This document shows positions 36,088 through 44,478 of a stretch of DNA of 64,000 bases, one piece after another. Positions within the stretch are counted from its first letter, which is position 1, and each line of letters opens with the position of its first letter. Both the position numbers and the translations under genes were made by a program. The notes under the pieces are model-generated. The model was not told where the DNA came from. It was given only the letters and a program-made list of their open reading frames with translations, and ran no database searches. The DNA lies in assembly GCA_963709185.1 (NCBI GenBank), contig CAVPVQ010000023.1, positions 372,001-436,000 on the forward strand. The letters are read 5' to 3'. This DNA is from Roseiarcus sp963709185. Lineage in GTDB: Bacteria > Pseudomonadota > Alphaproteobacteria > Rhizobiales > Beijerinckiaceae.

Positions 36088-37019
36088 ATGGACGCCGTCG
36101 ACCGCCTGCGGCGGTTCAACCGGTTCTACACCCGCCAGCTCGGCCTGCTCGACGAGCGCCTGAGCCGCAGCCCGTTTTCGCTGACCGAAGCGCGGGTGCT
36201 CTACGAGCTTGCCCACCGCGCCGCGCCCACCGCCGCCGAAATCGCGCGCGACCTCGCGCTCGACCCCGCGCATCTCAGCCGGATTCTCAAACGCTTCCGG
36301 GCGCGGCGCCTCGCAACCGGCGCGCCAAGCGCGGCGCACGCCAAGCGGCGCCTGCTCTCGCTGACCCGCGAGGGGCGCGCGGCGTTCGATGCGCTCGAAC
36401 GCGCGACCATCGTCGAGATCGCCGGCCTGCTGGCGCCGTTGAGCGAAGCGGCGCAGCGGCGGCTGGTCGGCGCGGCGGGCGTGATCGAGGAGGTCTTGGG
36501 CGCGCAGGCGCCGACCGGCGCGCCGTTCGTCCTCCAGACCTCCGGAGGTCGGCGACCTCGGCTGGATCGTCCATCGCCAGGCCGCCCTCTACGCCGGCGA
36601 ATATGGCTGGGACTGGACTTTCGAGGGCCTCGCCGCCGAAATCCTCGGCGGCTTCGTCAAGACCTTCGATCCGATGCGCGAACGCGGCTGGGTCGCGCGG
36701 CGCGACGGCGAGATCGTCGGCTCAGTGTTTTTAATGCGCGGCGATGACGCCGGAACGGGCAAGTTGCGCCTGCTTTACGTCGAGCCTGAGCGCGCGCCGG
36801 CTCGGGATCGGCGCCGCCCTCGTCGACGCCTGCGTGTCGACCGCACGGCAAATGGGCTATCGGCGCCTGACGCTATGGACCAACGACGTCCTCATCGCCG
36901 CGCGCCGGCTCTATGAGGCGGCCGGGTTCGCGCTGGTCAGCGAACAACCGCATGTCTCGTTCGGCAAGTCTCTGGTCGGGCAGATCTGGGCGCTCGATCT
37001 TACCGTCGCCGGGTCCTGA
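36088..37019 (+). CDS. MarR-family regulator fused to GNAT acetyltransferase (two frameshifts)
   Basis: N-terminal winged helix: MDAVDRLRRFNRFYTRQLGL, SRSPFSLTEARVLYELAHRA, TAAEIARDLALDPAHLSRIL. After a one-base insertion near 36545 the frame continues EVGDLGWIVHRQAALYAGEY and GEIVGSVFLMRGDDAGTGKL; after another near 36795, LGIGAALVDACVSTARQMGY (the acetyl-CoA loop) and ARRLYEAAGFALVSEQPHVS. This two-domain MarR–acetyltransferase arrangement is common in bacteria and the full length, about 310 residues, is normal. A perfect palindrome lies 50 bases upstream, suggesting autoregulation. Confidence 0.85.
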
Positions 37020-37163
37020 ACGCCGCCGAGAATCCCGTTGCGCGAGCCGGCCAATCCGGGCCATCAAGGCGAAACGAACGGGGGAAGTGTCAGATATCGT
37101 CGCGCTGGTCGGGGCCGAAGAGGCGAAACGCGGACCATACGAGAATCGGAAAGCCGCTTAACA

Positions 37164-37385
37164 GTGATATTCACCATCAAATTTGGCGAGCACCTGGCCT
37201 CCGATAAGGTATCGAATCTTAAGAGCATTTTGGAGACTCACGGCGTCGGCCGGTCTGAAGCACCTGACGAATTCGTGCTTGAAGTGCGCCGCCAATCAAG
37301 ATTGCAAAGAGTGGCGGCTACGCTGAGGCATTGGGATCGTCTCGGATGGCTGCGTTGGAACACGAATCAAGAGATTTCAAACTGA
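37164..37385 (+). CDS. Small protein of unknown function
   Basis: A 73-residue open frame from GTG 37164: VIFTIKFGEHLASDKVSNLK, then ILETHGVGRSEAPDEFVLEV and WDRLGWLRWNTNQEISN. Composition is lower in GC than the flanks and the amino-acid pattern is protein-like, unlike most short frames here. The ribosome site is weak, and a start further upstream in the same frame cannot be excluded. It ends 25 bases before the RuBisCO-like gene. Confidence 0.45.
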   Translation: MIFTIKFGEHLASDKVSNLKSILETHGVGRSEAPDEFVLEVRRQSRLQRVAATLRHWDRLGWLRWNTNQEISN

Positions 37386-37410
37386 CCCACTACCCCAACG
37401 GGAGATCGTT

Positions 37411-38526
37411 TTGACGGCGAGAATAACGGCTTGCTACCGCGTCCGCGGCGAGGCGGGCGCGATCGAGGCCCGCGCGCGCGACATCGCCGTCGAGCAGAGC
37501 GTCGAAATGCCGCTCTCGGCGGTGCGCGAGGCGTCGATCCTTTCCGACATCGTCGGCGAGGTCGGACAGATCGAAGATCGCGGCGACGGCTGGTTCGACG
37601 TCGAGATCGCGCTCGCCGCCGCGACCGTCGGCGCCGACGCCGGCCAACTCGTCAACATGGCGTTCGGCAACACCTCGCTGCACGACGACGTGATCCTCGA
37701 CGACCTGCGCCTGCCCGATGAACTGCTCGCGGCGTTCCCGGGCCCGGCGCAAGGCCTCGACGGCCTGCGCCGCCGCGCGCAGGCGCAGGGGCGCGCGCTG
37801 ACCTGCTCGGCGCTCAAGCCGCAGGGGCTGCCGGCCGAAGCCCTGGGCGCGCTGGCGTTCGAACTCGCGCTGGGCGGCCTCGATTTCATCAAGGACGACC
37901 ACGGTCTGGCCAACCAGGCTTACAGCCCCTTCGAGCCGCGGGTTCGCGCCTGCGCCGCGGCGGTGCGCAAGGCCGCCGCGGTCACCGGGCGTCCCACCCG
38001 CTATATCCCCAGCCTCTACGGCCATTTCGGTGAGATGCAGCGGCAGATCGGCGTCGCCCGCGACGAGGGGATCGACATTGTGATGATCGCGCCGATGATC
38101 GCCGGCGTTGCGACGCTGCACGGGCTCGCCCTCGCGCATCCCGACTTCGCCTTCGTGACCCATCCGACGATGTCGGGCGCGGCGCGCGTCTCGCCGGCGC
38201 TGATGGCGCGGCTGTTCCGGCTGTTCGGCGCGGACGCCGCGATCTTTCCCAATCACGGCGGCCGGTTCGGCTATTCGCCCGCGACCTGCGCGCGGATCGC
38301 CGCGGGCTTGCGCGATCCCTGGGGCGACATGCGCGCCAGCGTTCCCGCGCCGGCCGGCGGGATGACGGTGCAGCGCGTGCCTGAAATGCTGCGATTCTAC
38401 GGCAAGGATGTCATGATGCTGATCGGCGGCGCGCTGCTCTCGGCGCCGCGCGAACGCCTCGCCGCCGAGACCGCGGGCTTCGTGCGCGCGGTTGCCGACC
38501 ATGATTATGGAGACGCTGATGTCTGA
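37411..38526 (+). CDS. RuBisCO-like protein (form IV), probable methylthioribulose-1-phosphate isomerase
   Basis: The 371-residue protein starts at TTG 37411 with GGAG six bases ahead. RuBisCO landmarks are QLVNMAFGNTSLHDDV, the lysine of CSALKPQGLP, and GGLDFIKDDHGLANQAYSPF, where the carbamylated-lysine motif KDDE is changed to KDDH. Further on are IPSLYGHFGEMQRQ, THPTMSGAARVSP, FPNHGGRFGYS and MLIGGALL. Changes in active-site residues and short length place it in the RuBisCO-like group rather than CO2-fixing forms. The next gene is a cupin, as in Rhodospirillum rubrum, where such a protein isomerises 5-methylthioribulose-1-phosphate to methylthioxylulose-5-phosphate. It is probably part of 5'-methylthioadenosine salvage. 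Confidence 0.88.
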   Translation: MTARITACYRVRGEAGAIEARARDIAVEQSVEMPLSAVREASILSDIVGEVGQIEDRGDGWFDVEIALAAATVGADAGQLVNMAFGNTSLHDDVILDDLRLPDELLAAFPGPAQGLDGLRRRAQAQGRALTCSALKPQGLPAEALGALAFELALGGLDFIKDDHGLANQAYSPFEPRVRACAAAVRKAAAVTGRPTRYIPSLYGHFGEMQRQIGVARDEGIDIVMIAPMIAGVATLHGLALAHPDFAFVTHPTMSGAARVSPALMARLFRLFGADAAIFPNHGGRFGYSPATCARIAAGLRDPWGDMRASVPAPAGGMTVQRVPEMLRFYGKDVMMLIGGALLSAPRERLAAETAGFVRAVADHDYGDADV

Positions 38527-39013
38527 CGCTGTTCGCCAACCGCCGTCCTTACGCGAATCGACCGACGATCTTCGTTGGGCCGGCGTCGATCTGCGCCTCT
38601 ACAAGGACGAGGACGCGGCGCCGTTCCGGGCGGTGTCGCGGCAGATCCTGTTCTCCGATCCGCGCCTGATGGGCGAATTGCGCTATTTCGAGGTGGCGCC
38701 GGGCGGCTATTCGACGCTGGAGCGCCACGAACACATGCACGCCGTGATGATCCTCGGCGGCATGGGACGCGCGCTCGTCGGAACTGCCGTCCACGCCGTC
38801 AAGCCGCACGACCTCATCACGATCGCCCCGTGGACCTGGCATCAGTTTCGCGCGGCGACCAACGAAAAGCTCGGCTTTCTCTGCATGGTCGACGCGGCGC
38901 GCGACCGCCCGCAACTGCCGACGCCGGACGACCTGGCGGCGCTGCGCGCCGATCCGGCGGTGGCGCGGTTTCTGGACGGCGCCAGCGCCGCCGATCAGGG
39001 CAAGCAAGGCTAG
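38519..39013 (+). CDS. Cupin, probable methylthioxylulose-5-phosphate sulfo-lyase of the MTA–isoprenoid shunt
   Basis: A 164-residue single-domain cupin from ATG 38519 (MSDAVRQPPSLRESTDDLRW), overlapping the RuBisCO-like gene by eight bases. Metal-binding motif one is STLERHEHMHAVMILGGMG and motif two PWTWHQFRA, with the histidine and glutamate ligands present. In R. rubrum the cupin next to the RuBisCO-like protein converts methylthioxylulose-5-phosphate to 1-deoxyxylulose-5-phosphate, releasing methanethiol. The same pairing and translational overlap suggest the same job here; direct biochemical assignment is inference. Confidence 0.8.
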   Translation: MSDAVRQPPSLRESTDDLRWAGVDLRLYKDEDAAPFRAVSRQILFSDPRLMGELRYFEVAPGGYSTLERHEHMHAVMILGGMGRALVGTAVHAVKPHDLITIAPWTWHQFRAATNEKLGFLCMVDAARDRPQLPTPDDLAALRADPAVARFLDGASAADQGKQG

Positions 39014-39040
39014 ATTCAACACGCGATCGCGTCCGGCCCT

Positions 39041-40621
39041 TCACTCATCGCTCTGTTCGCCGTCCGCCGATCCGTCCCAGCCTTCGCCGACGGCGACCGT
39101 GCGATGAAGGTTCAGCTTCTTGCCGCTGAACGTCAGAATGACCTTTTGCTGTTCGCCGTATCCCACATCCGGCGCGTCGATCACGAAGGTCTGCTCGTTC
39201 AGCCATGTTCCCTTGGCCGCGGTGATGTGCCCGATGCCGGGGTCGGAGAGCTTCGGCGATCCCCGGCGATAGAGCCCGTCGAGCCCGATCGGCTGGCTGT
39301 ACGTGACGGACGAGCCGACCGGATAACGCAAGGACAATTCGAATTCAAAATGCGGACGGGGGTCGGTCAGATCGAGGGTGAACGACGTTAGCCTGAGCGG
39401 GTTGTCAGGAAACTTGTAGGTCTTTCCCGAGATCGCGGAAGCGATGTCAGGCGTTGGGGCGACGGGCGTGGGCTTTTCGACCGCGGCGTCCTTGATCGCA
39501 TCGGCAAGCTGCCCGGCGGCGTCCAGGTTCGACGGCAGCGCAGACCCGGACTTGACCGCGCCATAAACCGCATCGATCAGGACTCTGTACCGGACCTGCT
39601 TTCTGGCGGTGGTCACCGCCACAACATCCAGATCAGGGAACACCGCGATCAACTGGCCGTTCTTGCCATTCGCCATGTAGGCGCGTCTGTCGGGATTGAC
39701 CCAAAAGAAGTTCGAATAGCTCTGGTTGGGATCATAGGACGCGTGCATGTTCACGAGCGTGTGGTCCAGAACATCGGCCCAGCCCGGCGGAAGCAGGCGC
39801 TGCCCGTCCCATTCGCCATGATGCAGATACAGGTAGCCGATCTTCGCCGCGTCGCGCGGCGGCAAGTAGAGCATCCCCTCGCCGATCGTGAGCCCCTGAG
39901 GATCGCGGTCCCAGTGCCAGTCGACAATGCCTAGCGGGGCAAAGAGCTTTTCCCGCGCATAATCCTCGGCGAGCTTGCCCGTCAGCCTGGTGATGATCGC
40001 GGACACGAGATCGGGATTGCCGTTGCTGTAGTTGTAGACCTCGCCCGGCGGGTGCGCCATGGGACGATCGAGAATGAACTGGGTCCAGTTCGAGCTTCGA
40101 TACAGCTCGTTCATCGTTTGCTCCTTGCCGCCCTGGAATCCCTGATCCCAATCAAGCCCGGAGGTCATGTCCAAAAGGTTCTGGATCGTGATCGCCTTCT
40201 TTCTGTCGTCGAGGTTCGCGACGCGGCGATCCGCGAAGAAATCCAGCATGGGATGATCGAGACGATCGAGCAGGCCGTCCTTGTGGACCATCCCGAGAAG
40301 CGTGCCGGTGACCGCCTTGGTGGAGGAGAAGATGTTGTGCGGAATATCCGCCGTATAGGGCGCGTAAGCGGCCTCCGTGACAATTCGCCCGTGACGGACG
40401 ACGAGGAGGCTGTCAAAGTAATTGCTTGCGCCATAGCTGACGAGTTTGGCGAGCGCCGAGGAATCCATGCCCTGCTCTTCCGGCGTCGACGTCAGCCATT
40501 CCTTGGTCGGCCAGACGGATGGGGAAGCGTCTTCGGCATAAGCGCCTCTCGCGTGGAGCCAAGCCAGCAGGACGCACAGGCTGAACGCGGCGTTCAAAAG
40601 GAAACGTTTTTTATCTTGCAC
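39041..40621 (-). CDS. Exported serine hydrolase (class C beta-lactamase-like)
   Basis: A 526-residue protein from GTG 40621, giving the signal peptide FLLNAAFSLCVLLAWLHARG. The open frame extends to 40870 but crosses an intergenic palindromic repeat, so the later start is better. The SxxK nucleophile motif SSTK is at residues 99–102 (NIFSSTKAVTGTLLG), and the second motif is YNYSNGN. TIQNLLDMTSGLDWDQ is typical of the penicillin-binding-protein-like esterase family. A C-terminal beta-rich domain of about 120 residues follows. The likely role is peptidase or esterase in the periplasm; antibiotic resistance cannot be inferred. Confidence 0.88.
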   Translation of the reverse strand: MQDKKRFLLNAAFSLCVLLAWLHARGAYAEDASPSVWPTKEWLTSTPEEQGMDSSALAKLVSYGASNYFDSLLVVRHGRIVTEAAYAPYTADIPHNIFSSTKAVTGTLLGMVHKDGLLDRLDHPMLDFFADRRVANLDDRKKAITIQNLLDMTSGLDWDQGFQGGKEQTMNELYRSSNWTQFILDRPMAHPPGEVYNYSNGNPDLVSAIITRLTGKLAEDYAREKLFAPLGIVDWHWDRDPQGLTIGEGMLYLPPRDAAKIGYLYLHHGEWDGQRLLPPGWADVLDHTLVNMHASYDPNQSYSNFFWVNPDRRAYMANGKNGQLIAVFPDLDVVAVTTARKQVRYRVLIDAVYGAVKSGSALPSNLDAAGQLADAIKDAAVEKPTPVAPTPDIASAISGKTYKFPDNPLRLTSFTLDLTDPRPHFEFELSLRYPVGSSVTYSQPIGLDGLYRRGSPKLSDPGIGHITAAKGTWLNEQTFVIDAPDVGYGEQQKVILTFSGKKLNLHRTVAVGEGWDGSADGEQSDE

Positions 40622-40716
40622 GAGCGCCGCTCCGGACGGTCCTGTGAGGGGGTTCGGTTTGAATGTTAGTTGAGGCTTGTCGCGAGCGCCACGGTTGGAA
40701 GCGGATGTCAGAATCA

Positions 40717-40861
40717 CGTCATTGCGAGCGAAGCGAAGCAATCCAGAGATCGTGACGCTTGCCGGCATAGTTCGCGGCGCCTGCGATATTCGCGCGGCGC
40801 TGACTGGAGCCATAAAAGCAGACGCCACGATATCTGGATTGCTTCGCTCCTCGCAAAGACG
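40717..40861. repeat. Intergenic palindromic repeat of the GAAGCAATCCAG type
   Basis: CGTCATTGCGAGCGAAGCGA at 40717–40736, continuing into GCAATCCAG, is matched in inverted orientation by CTGGATTGCTTCGC through to the CGTCTTTGCGAGG complement ending at 40861. Arms are about 36 bases with a few mismatches, around 70 bases of centre. This sequence is a common dispersed repeat in alphaproteobacterial genomes as I remember them. It lies upstream of the serine hydrolase gene. Confidence 0.75.
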
Positions 40862-40898
40862 GAGAGGCAATCGGCGCTCCGATTCGCGACGCCTGATG

Positions 40899-41306
40899 TC
40901 ATTCGCAATAGCGCTGGCCGTTGAAGACGAAGCATCGCGACTGCGGCGCGGCTCTCAGCCACGACAAGCGGGCGGCGTTTCCGCCTTTCGGCGATCCCCC
41001 GTAAATTCTCTTCGCGCGCCCGGCCGGTCCGCGGACCGGCGCGACCTCGACCTGGAAATCGAGGTCCACTTGCGGCGAGGCTGCCGGCGTCGACGGCGCG
41101 GCGGCGGTCGAGGGCGGCGCGAAGGAAATGCGGCAACCGCCGTCGCGCCGCAGCGTGATGGCGATCTGGCTGGCGCAGCCCTCACACAGAATCGCGCGGG
41201 GCACGCGGCACGAAAAGGCGGCGCGCGCGCCGGTCGCGCTCGGCAGCGAAGCCGACGCCGCCACGAGAGCCGCCAGCGTCAACTTCCACATCACAGGACG
41301 GCCCAT
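40899..41306 (-). CDS. Small secreted protein with C-terminal CFxFNGxxYCE tag
   Basis: A 135-residue protein. ATG 41306 (MGRPVMWKLTLAALVAASAS) sits two bases after the caspase-like gene's stop, indicating coupling; ATG 41291 is an alternative. A signal peptide ends near GARA. Cysteines occur in FSCRVPRAILCEGCASQI and CRISF, then an alanine/proline linker and the C-terminus CFVFNGQRYCE. The same ending, CFSFNGNQYCE, closes the neighbouring caspase-like protein. Function unknown; the tag probably forms a disulfide-closed structure. Confidence 0.7.
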   Translation of the reverse strand: MGRPVMWKLTLAALVAASASLPSATGARAAFSCRVPRAILCEGCASQIAITLRRDGGCRISFAPPSTAAAPSTPAASPQVDLDFQVEVAPVRGPAGRAKRIYGGSPKGGNAARLSWLRAAPQSRCFVFNGQRYCE

Positions 41307-41308
41307 CT

Positions 41309-43627
41309 TCACTCGCAATACTGATTGCCGTTGAAGCTGAAACAATGCCCCTTGGCGGGAGCCGCGGCGCGCGCTTTCGGCGCGGCGTTGGCGACCGCCT
41401 GACGCGGGGCCGCGGGCCTGGCGACGCAGGCGCCGTTGCGTCCGACGATCTCGCCGACGCCGCAAGTCCTGGCGACGCAGCGCCCGCCGACTTCGACCTC
41501 GCGCGGCGAACATTCGGAAGGACACACGCGCTCGCGCCTTCCCTTCAGATCGTCGAGCAGCGCGGCGGATGGCGAATCCGGCGGAGACGTGAGCTTGGCG
41601 TATTGCGCGAATCGCGCGACGCCGCGCTTCATCGCCGCCGAATTCCAGTCGGGCTCAACGCCGGGGTAGCATCCCAGCCTACGCAATTCGGCCTGGATCG
41701 GCAGCACCAGCGCGGTCGCCTCGGCCCCCGCGGCGTCATGCGGCGAGGGCGATAGCGTCGGAGTCAACGCAGCGACCTTCTCGACCGAACTGGCGGCCTT
41801 TTGTGCGTCGACGGCGTTCTGCTCGCTGACCTGAACGTTGGCGCGCGCCTGCGCGGCGTCCTTCTCGAGTTGGGCGATTTCGGCCTTCAGCGCCTGCGCG
41901 CGATCGGCTTCCTCTTTCAGATCGCGGTCGGCGCGCCCGCGCTGATCGGCGTCGCCCTGCGCCTTGATCTTGTCGGCGAGTTGCGCGGCCATCCGCTGGC
42001 GCTCGGCCTCGGCGGCGGCGAGCTTGGCCGCCAGATCCTGTTCGCGCGCCCGCGCGTCGGCGGCGATCCGTTCGCGCTCCGCCTGCTCCTGCTTCAAACG
42101 ACCGGCTTCCGCTGCGACCGATTCCTGCCTCTGCTGCTCCAACTGCTGGCTGGCCGCCTTCTGCGCGTCGGCGGCTTTCTGCTCGGCGGCGGCAACGTTG
42201 GCTTGCGCCGCCGCGGCCTGTTGTTCGAGCTGGGCGATCTTGTCCTTGAGCGCCCCAGCGCGGTCGGCCTGCGCCTGCAATTCCTTCTCGGCGCTCTCCT
42301 TGGCGACCCGCTCGCGTTCGGCGCGCGCCTGCTCGTCGGCCTTCTGCTTCTCGCCATCCTTGGCGAGCGCCTCCCGCAACAGGCGATCCTTCTCCATCTG
42401 GCTGGCGGTCGCCTGTTGCTGGGCGATCTGCGCGCGAAGATCGGCCTCGCGCCGTTGGCGCTCGTCCTCGGCTTTGGCGCGATCGCTCTGCTGGCGCCGG
42501 TCGGCGTCGGCCTGGGCCGCCGCTTTCTGCGCGAGTTCGGCGGCCATCTGCTGGCGCTCGGCCTCGGCGGTCGCGAGCTTGGCCGCCAGATCCTGTTCTC
42601 GCGCCCGCGCCTCGGCCGCGATCTTTTCGCGCGCCGCCTGCTCCTGCTGGAGCCGCGCCGCCTGCGCCTTCTGCTGCTCCAGTTGCAGGGCGGCGACTTT
42701 TTCGCGCGCCGCATCGTCGAGCAGATCAAGCCGCGCCTTCGCGTCGGGCGCAAAAAAGCTGCTGGGATAGCGATTGAGGAATTCGCGAATCGTATCGGCG
42801 TCGGCGCTGGCCCGAATGCGCGCCCAGATCGCCTGGTCGGTCTCCGCCTGGTTCAGGTAATATTCGCGGACCACCGAAATCGACAGTTCCGGCGACTGGC
42901 GCCCGTTGGTCGCCTGATAGACGTCCTCGCCGATCCGCCGGAACATCGTGCCGATCTCGAGCCCCGGCTCCTTGATCTCCTTGAGGAAGGCCGCCGAAAA
43001 CGGGCTGTTGCGGCCGATGCCGTCGTTGGCCACGTCGTCGGCCTGGGTGGCGTAGGCGACGACCATGCCTTGCGTCTTTTCCGGACGCGCATAGCCCTGC
43101 ACGTTGGGAATGTCGCGCGTGCTGCTGGTGATCGAACGGGCAAATCGCTGGGCGAGCGGATTGTTGCGGCAGGCGTCCAGCACCATCACGCGCACGCCGT
43201 TGGAGCGTTCGACCGCCGCCTTCACTTCGTCGATGGCGGTCATCTCGTAGCGAAGGCTGATCTCATCCTGCAAGTCGGCGTCGACCGGCATGATGTAGTT
43301 GCGCCCCTGGAACTGCATGCCGTGGCCGGCGTAGTAGAACAACGACGCGTCGGCCTTGGTCGAGGCGCGCGCGAAATCCGCCAGCGCCTGGTCCATCTTG
43401 CGCTTGTCGACGTCGATGGCGAGCGTGACCTCGAACCCGACCGCGGTCAGCGCGCGGGCGACGTCGGTGGCGTCGTTGGCCGGATTGGTCAAGGCCGGCG
43501 TATTCTTGTAGTTCGCGTTGCCGATCACCAGCGCGACCCGCTTGTCGGCCAGAGCCGGCGTCGCATGCGTCAGCAGCGCGACGCAGACGAGCCAGATCAG
43601 GAGAAGGAAAGACCGTTTCCGAGTCAT
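41309..43627 (-). CDS. Exported caspase-family (C14) protein with long coiled coil
   Basis: A 772-residue protein starting at ATG 43627 with a signal peptide (FLLLIWLVCVALLTHATPA). The caspase-like domain, about residues 28–270, begins DKRVALVIGNANYKNTPAL and contains the dyad His102 (FYYAGHGMQFQGRNY) and Cys153 (VMVLDACRNNPLA). Residues about 320–600 are a charged coiled coil with repeated AxAREQDLAAKLA units (two near-identical blocks). A C-terminal domain has GCYPGVEPDWNSAAMKRGVA, several cysteines, and ends CFSFNGNQYCE. Such metacaspase/paracaspase relatives are widespread in alphaproteobacteria, but their roles are mostly unknown. A coupled gene downstream shares the C-terminal tag. Confidence 0.9.
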   Translation of the reverse strand: MTRKRSFLLLIWLVCVALLTHATPALADKRVALVIGNANYKNTPALTNPANDATDVARALTAVGFEVTLAIDVDKRKMDQALADFARASTKADASLFYYAGHGMQFQGRNYIMPVDADLQDEISLRYEMTAIDEVKAAVERSNGVRVMVLDACRNNPLAQRFARSITSSTRDIPNVQGYARPEKTQGMVVAYATQADDVANDGIGRNSPFSAAFLKEIKEPGLEIGTMFRRIGEDVYQATNGRQSPELSISVVREYYLNQAETDQAIWARIRASADADTIREFLNRYPSSFFAPDAKARLDLLDDAAREKVAALQLEQQKAQAARLQQEQAAREKIAAEARAREQDLAAKLATAEAERQQMAAELAQKAAAQADADRRQQSDRAKAEDERQRREADLRAQIAQQQATASQMEKDRLLREALAKDGEKQKADEQARAERERVAKESAEKELQAQADRAGALKDKIAQLEQQAAAAQANVAAAEQKAADAQKAASQQLEQQRQESVAAEAGRLKQEQAERERIAADARAREQDLAAKLAAAEAERQRMAAQLADKIKAQGDADQRGRADRDLKEEADRAQALKAEIAQLEKDAAQARANVQVSEQNAVDAQKAASSVEKVAALTPTLSPSPHDAAGAEATALVLPIQAELRRLGCYPGVEPDWNSAAMKRGVARFAQYAKLTSPPDSPSAALLDDLKGRRERVCPSECSPREVEVGGRCVARTCGVGEIVGRNGACVARPAAPRQAVANAAPKARAAAPAKGHCFSFNGNQYCE

Positions 43628-44069
43628 CAGAACCGCCTGAACCTGAGCTCCGCCGGTGGCGACGAACACTGCTTCGGACGATCGCGGCGGACGCCGGGCG
43701 CCCCGCCCCCAAATCGCGACCTCAATCCGCCGCAGCCTGCGATCCAATTCCTAGCACGCCGGCGGGCCAGCCCGGAAGACCGCGCCGCGCGCTCTTTCTT
43801 TCGCCGGGCGCCGAAGTGGGCCAACCGCGCATGAACCGCCGAGACGGCGGACGCGTTTGCGGGGCACGGGCCGTTCGGGCGACGGCGCCGCCATCCCGAC
43901 GGGCCAGGCTCGCAATGGCGAACCTGTTACTGGCGCCTCGCGGCGGGCTGTGCAAAAGACGGCGCGGCGGCGGTCCGCAAGTCGGTCGGCGCGGCGGACG
44001 ACATCGACAAGCGCCAATTCCGGGCCTTGCGCCGTCGGACCCGCCACCAGCATCGGAGGGAGAACACAC
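43628..44069. other. Intergenic region, no gene recognised
   Basis: This 442-base gap between the divergent caspase-like gene and the small secreted protein at 44070 contains only composition-driven open frames. A strong GGAGGGAG ribosome site is at its right end (44055–44062). It should carry promoters for both directions. Confidence 0.35.
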
Positions 44070-44453
44070 ATGCGCCGTTTTCACCGAAAATGGCTGGTGC
44101 TTGTCGCATCGGTCGCCGGCGCGGCGTTGATTGCCGGCGCGGCCGGCGCCCAGACGGCGGCGCCGGCGAAGGCCCCCGTCGGGAAGCCGCAAAAGAAACC
44201 GACGGCGTCCGTGACCGTCGTCGTCACCAACGCGCGCTCGGTTACGCTCACCGAGCTGGACGCCACGCCGGCCGGCCTGTTCCTTCCAAAGGCGATCGTT
44301 TCCCGTCTCGCGCCCGGAGCGAAAACGTCCGTGGTGATCGCCACCGACAAGGACTGCGTCTACGACCTCCGCGGCACGTATTCCGACAACTCGGTCACCG
44401 AACTGCCATCCGTCGATCTGTGCAAGGATCACAACGTCAACCTCGTCGATTGA
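44070..44453 (+). CDS. Small secreted protein of unknown function
   Basis: A 127-residue protein with GGAGGGAG before the ATG. The N-terminus MRRFHRKWLVLVASVAGAAL is a signal peptide ending near GAAGAQ, followed by a lysine/proline-rich linker and a small beta-rich domain: SVTVVVTNARSVTLTELDAT, ISRLAPGAKTSVVI and a C-terminal pair of cysteines (KDCVYDLRG, VDLCKDHNVNLVD). No family recognised. It is convergent with the DNA glycosylase gene. Confidence 0.7.
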   Translation: MRRFHRKWLVLVASVAGAALIAGAAGAQTAAPAKAPVGKPQKKPTASVTVVVTNARSVTLTELDATPAGLFLPKAIVSRLAPGAKTSVVIATDKDCVYDLRGTYSDNSVTELPSVDLCKDHNVNLVD

Positions 44454-44478
44454 CGACGCGCGGCGCGGCGCCCTGGCG

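Noticed and set aside
37411..38526. RuBisCO-like protein considered as a true carboxylase
   Set aside because: The KDDE motif is altered to KDDH, the protein is about 100 residues shorter than form I/II large subunits, and no cbbS or phosphoribulokinase is nearby.
40717..40861. Palindrome upstream of the serine hydrolase considered as a third cloverleaf copy
   Set aside because: Its arms (GCGAAGCGAAGCAATCCAG type) and centre lack the loop boxes and the three abutting hairpins; it belongs to a common dispersed repeat.
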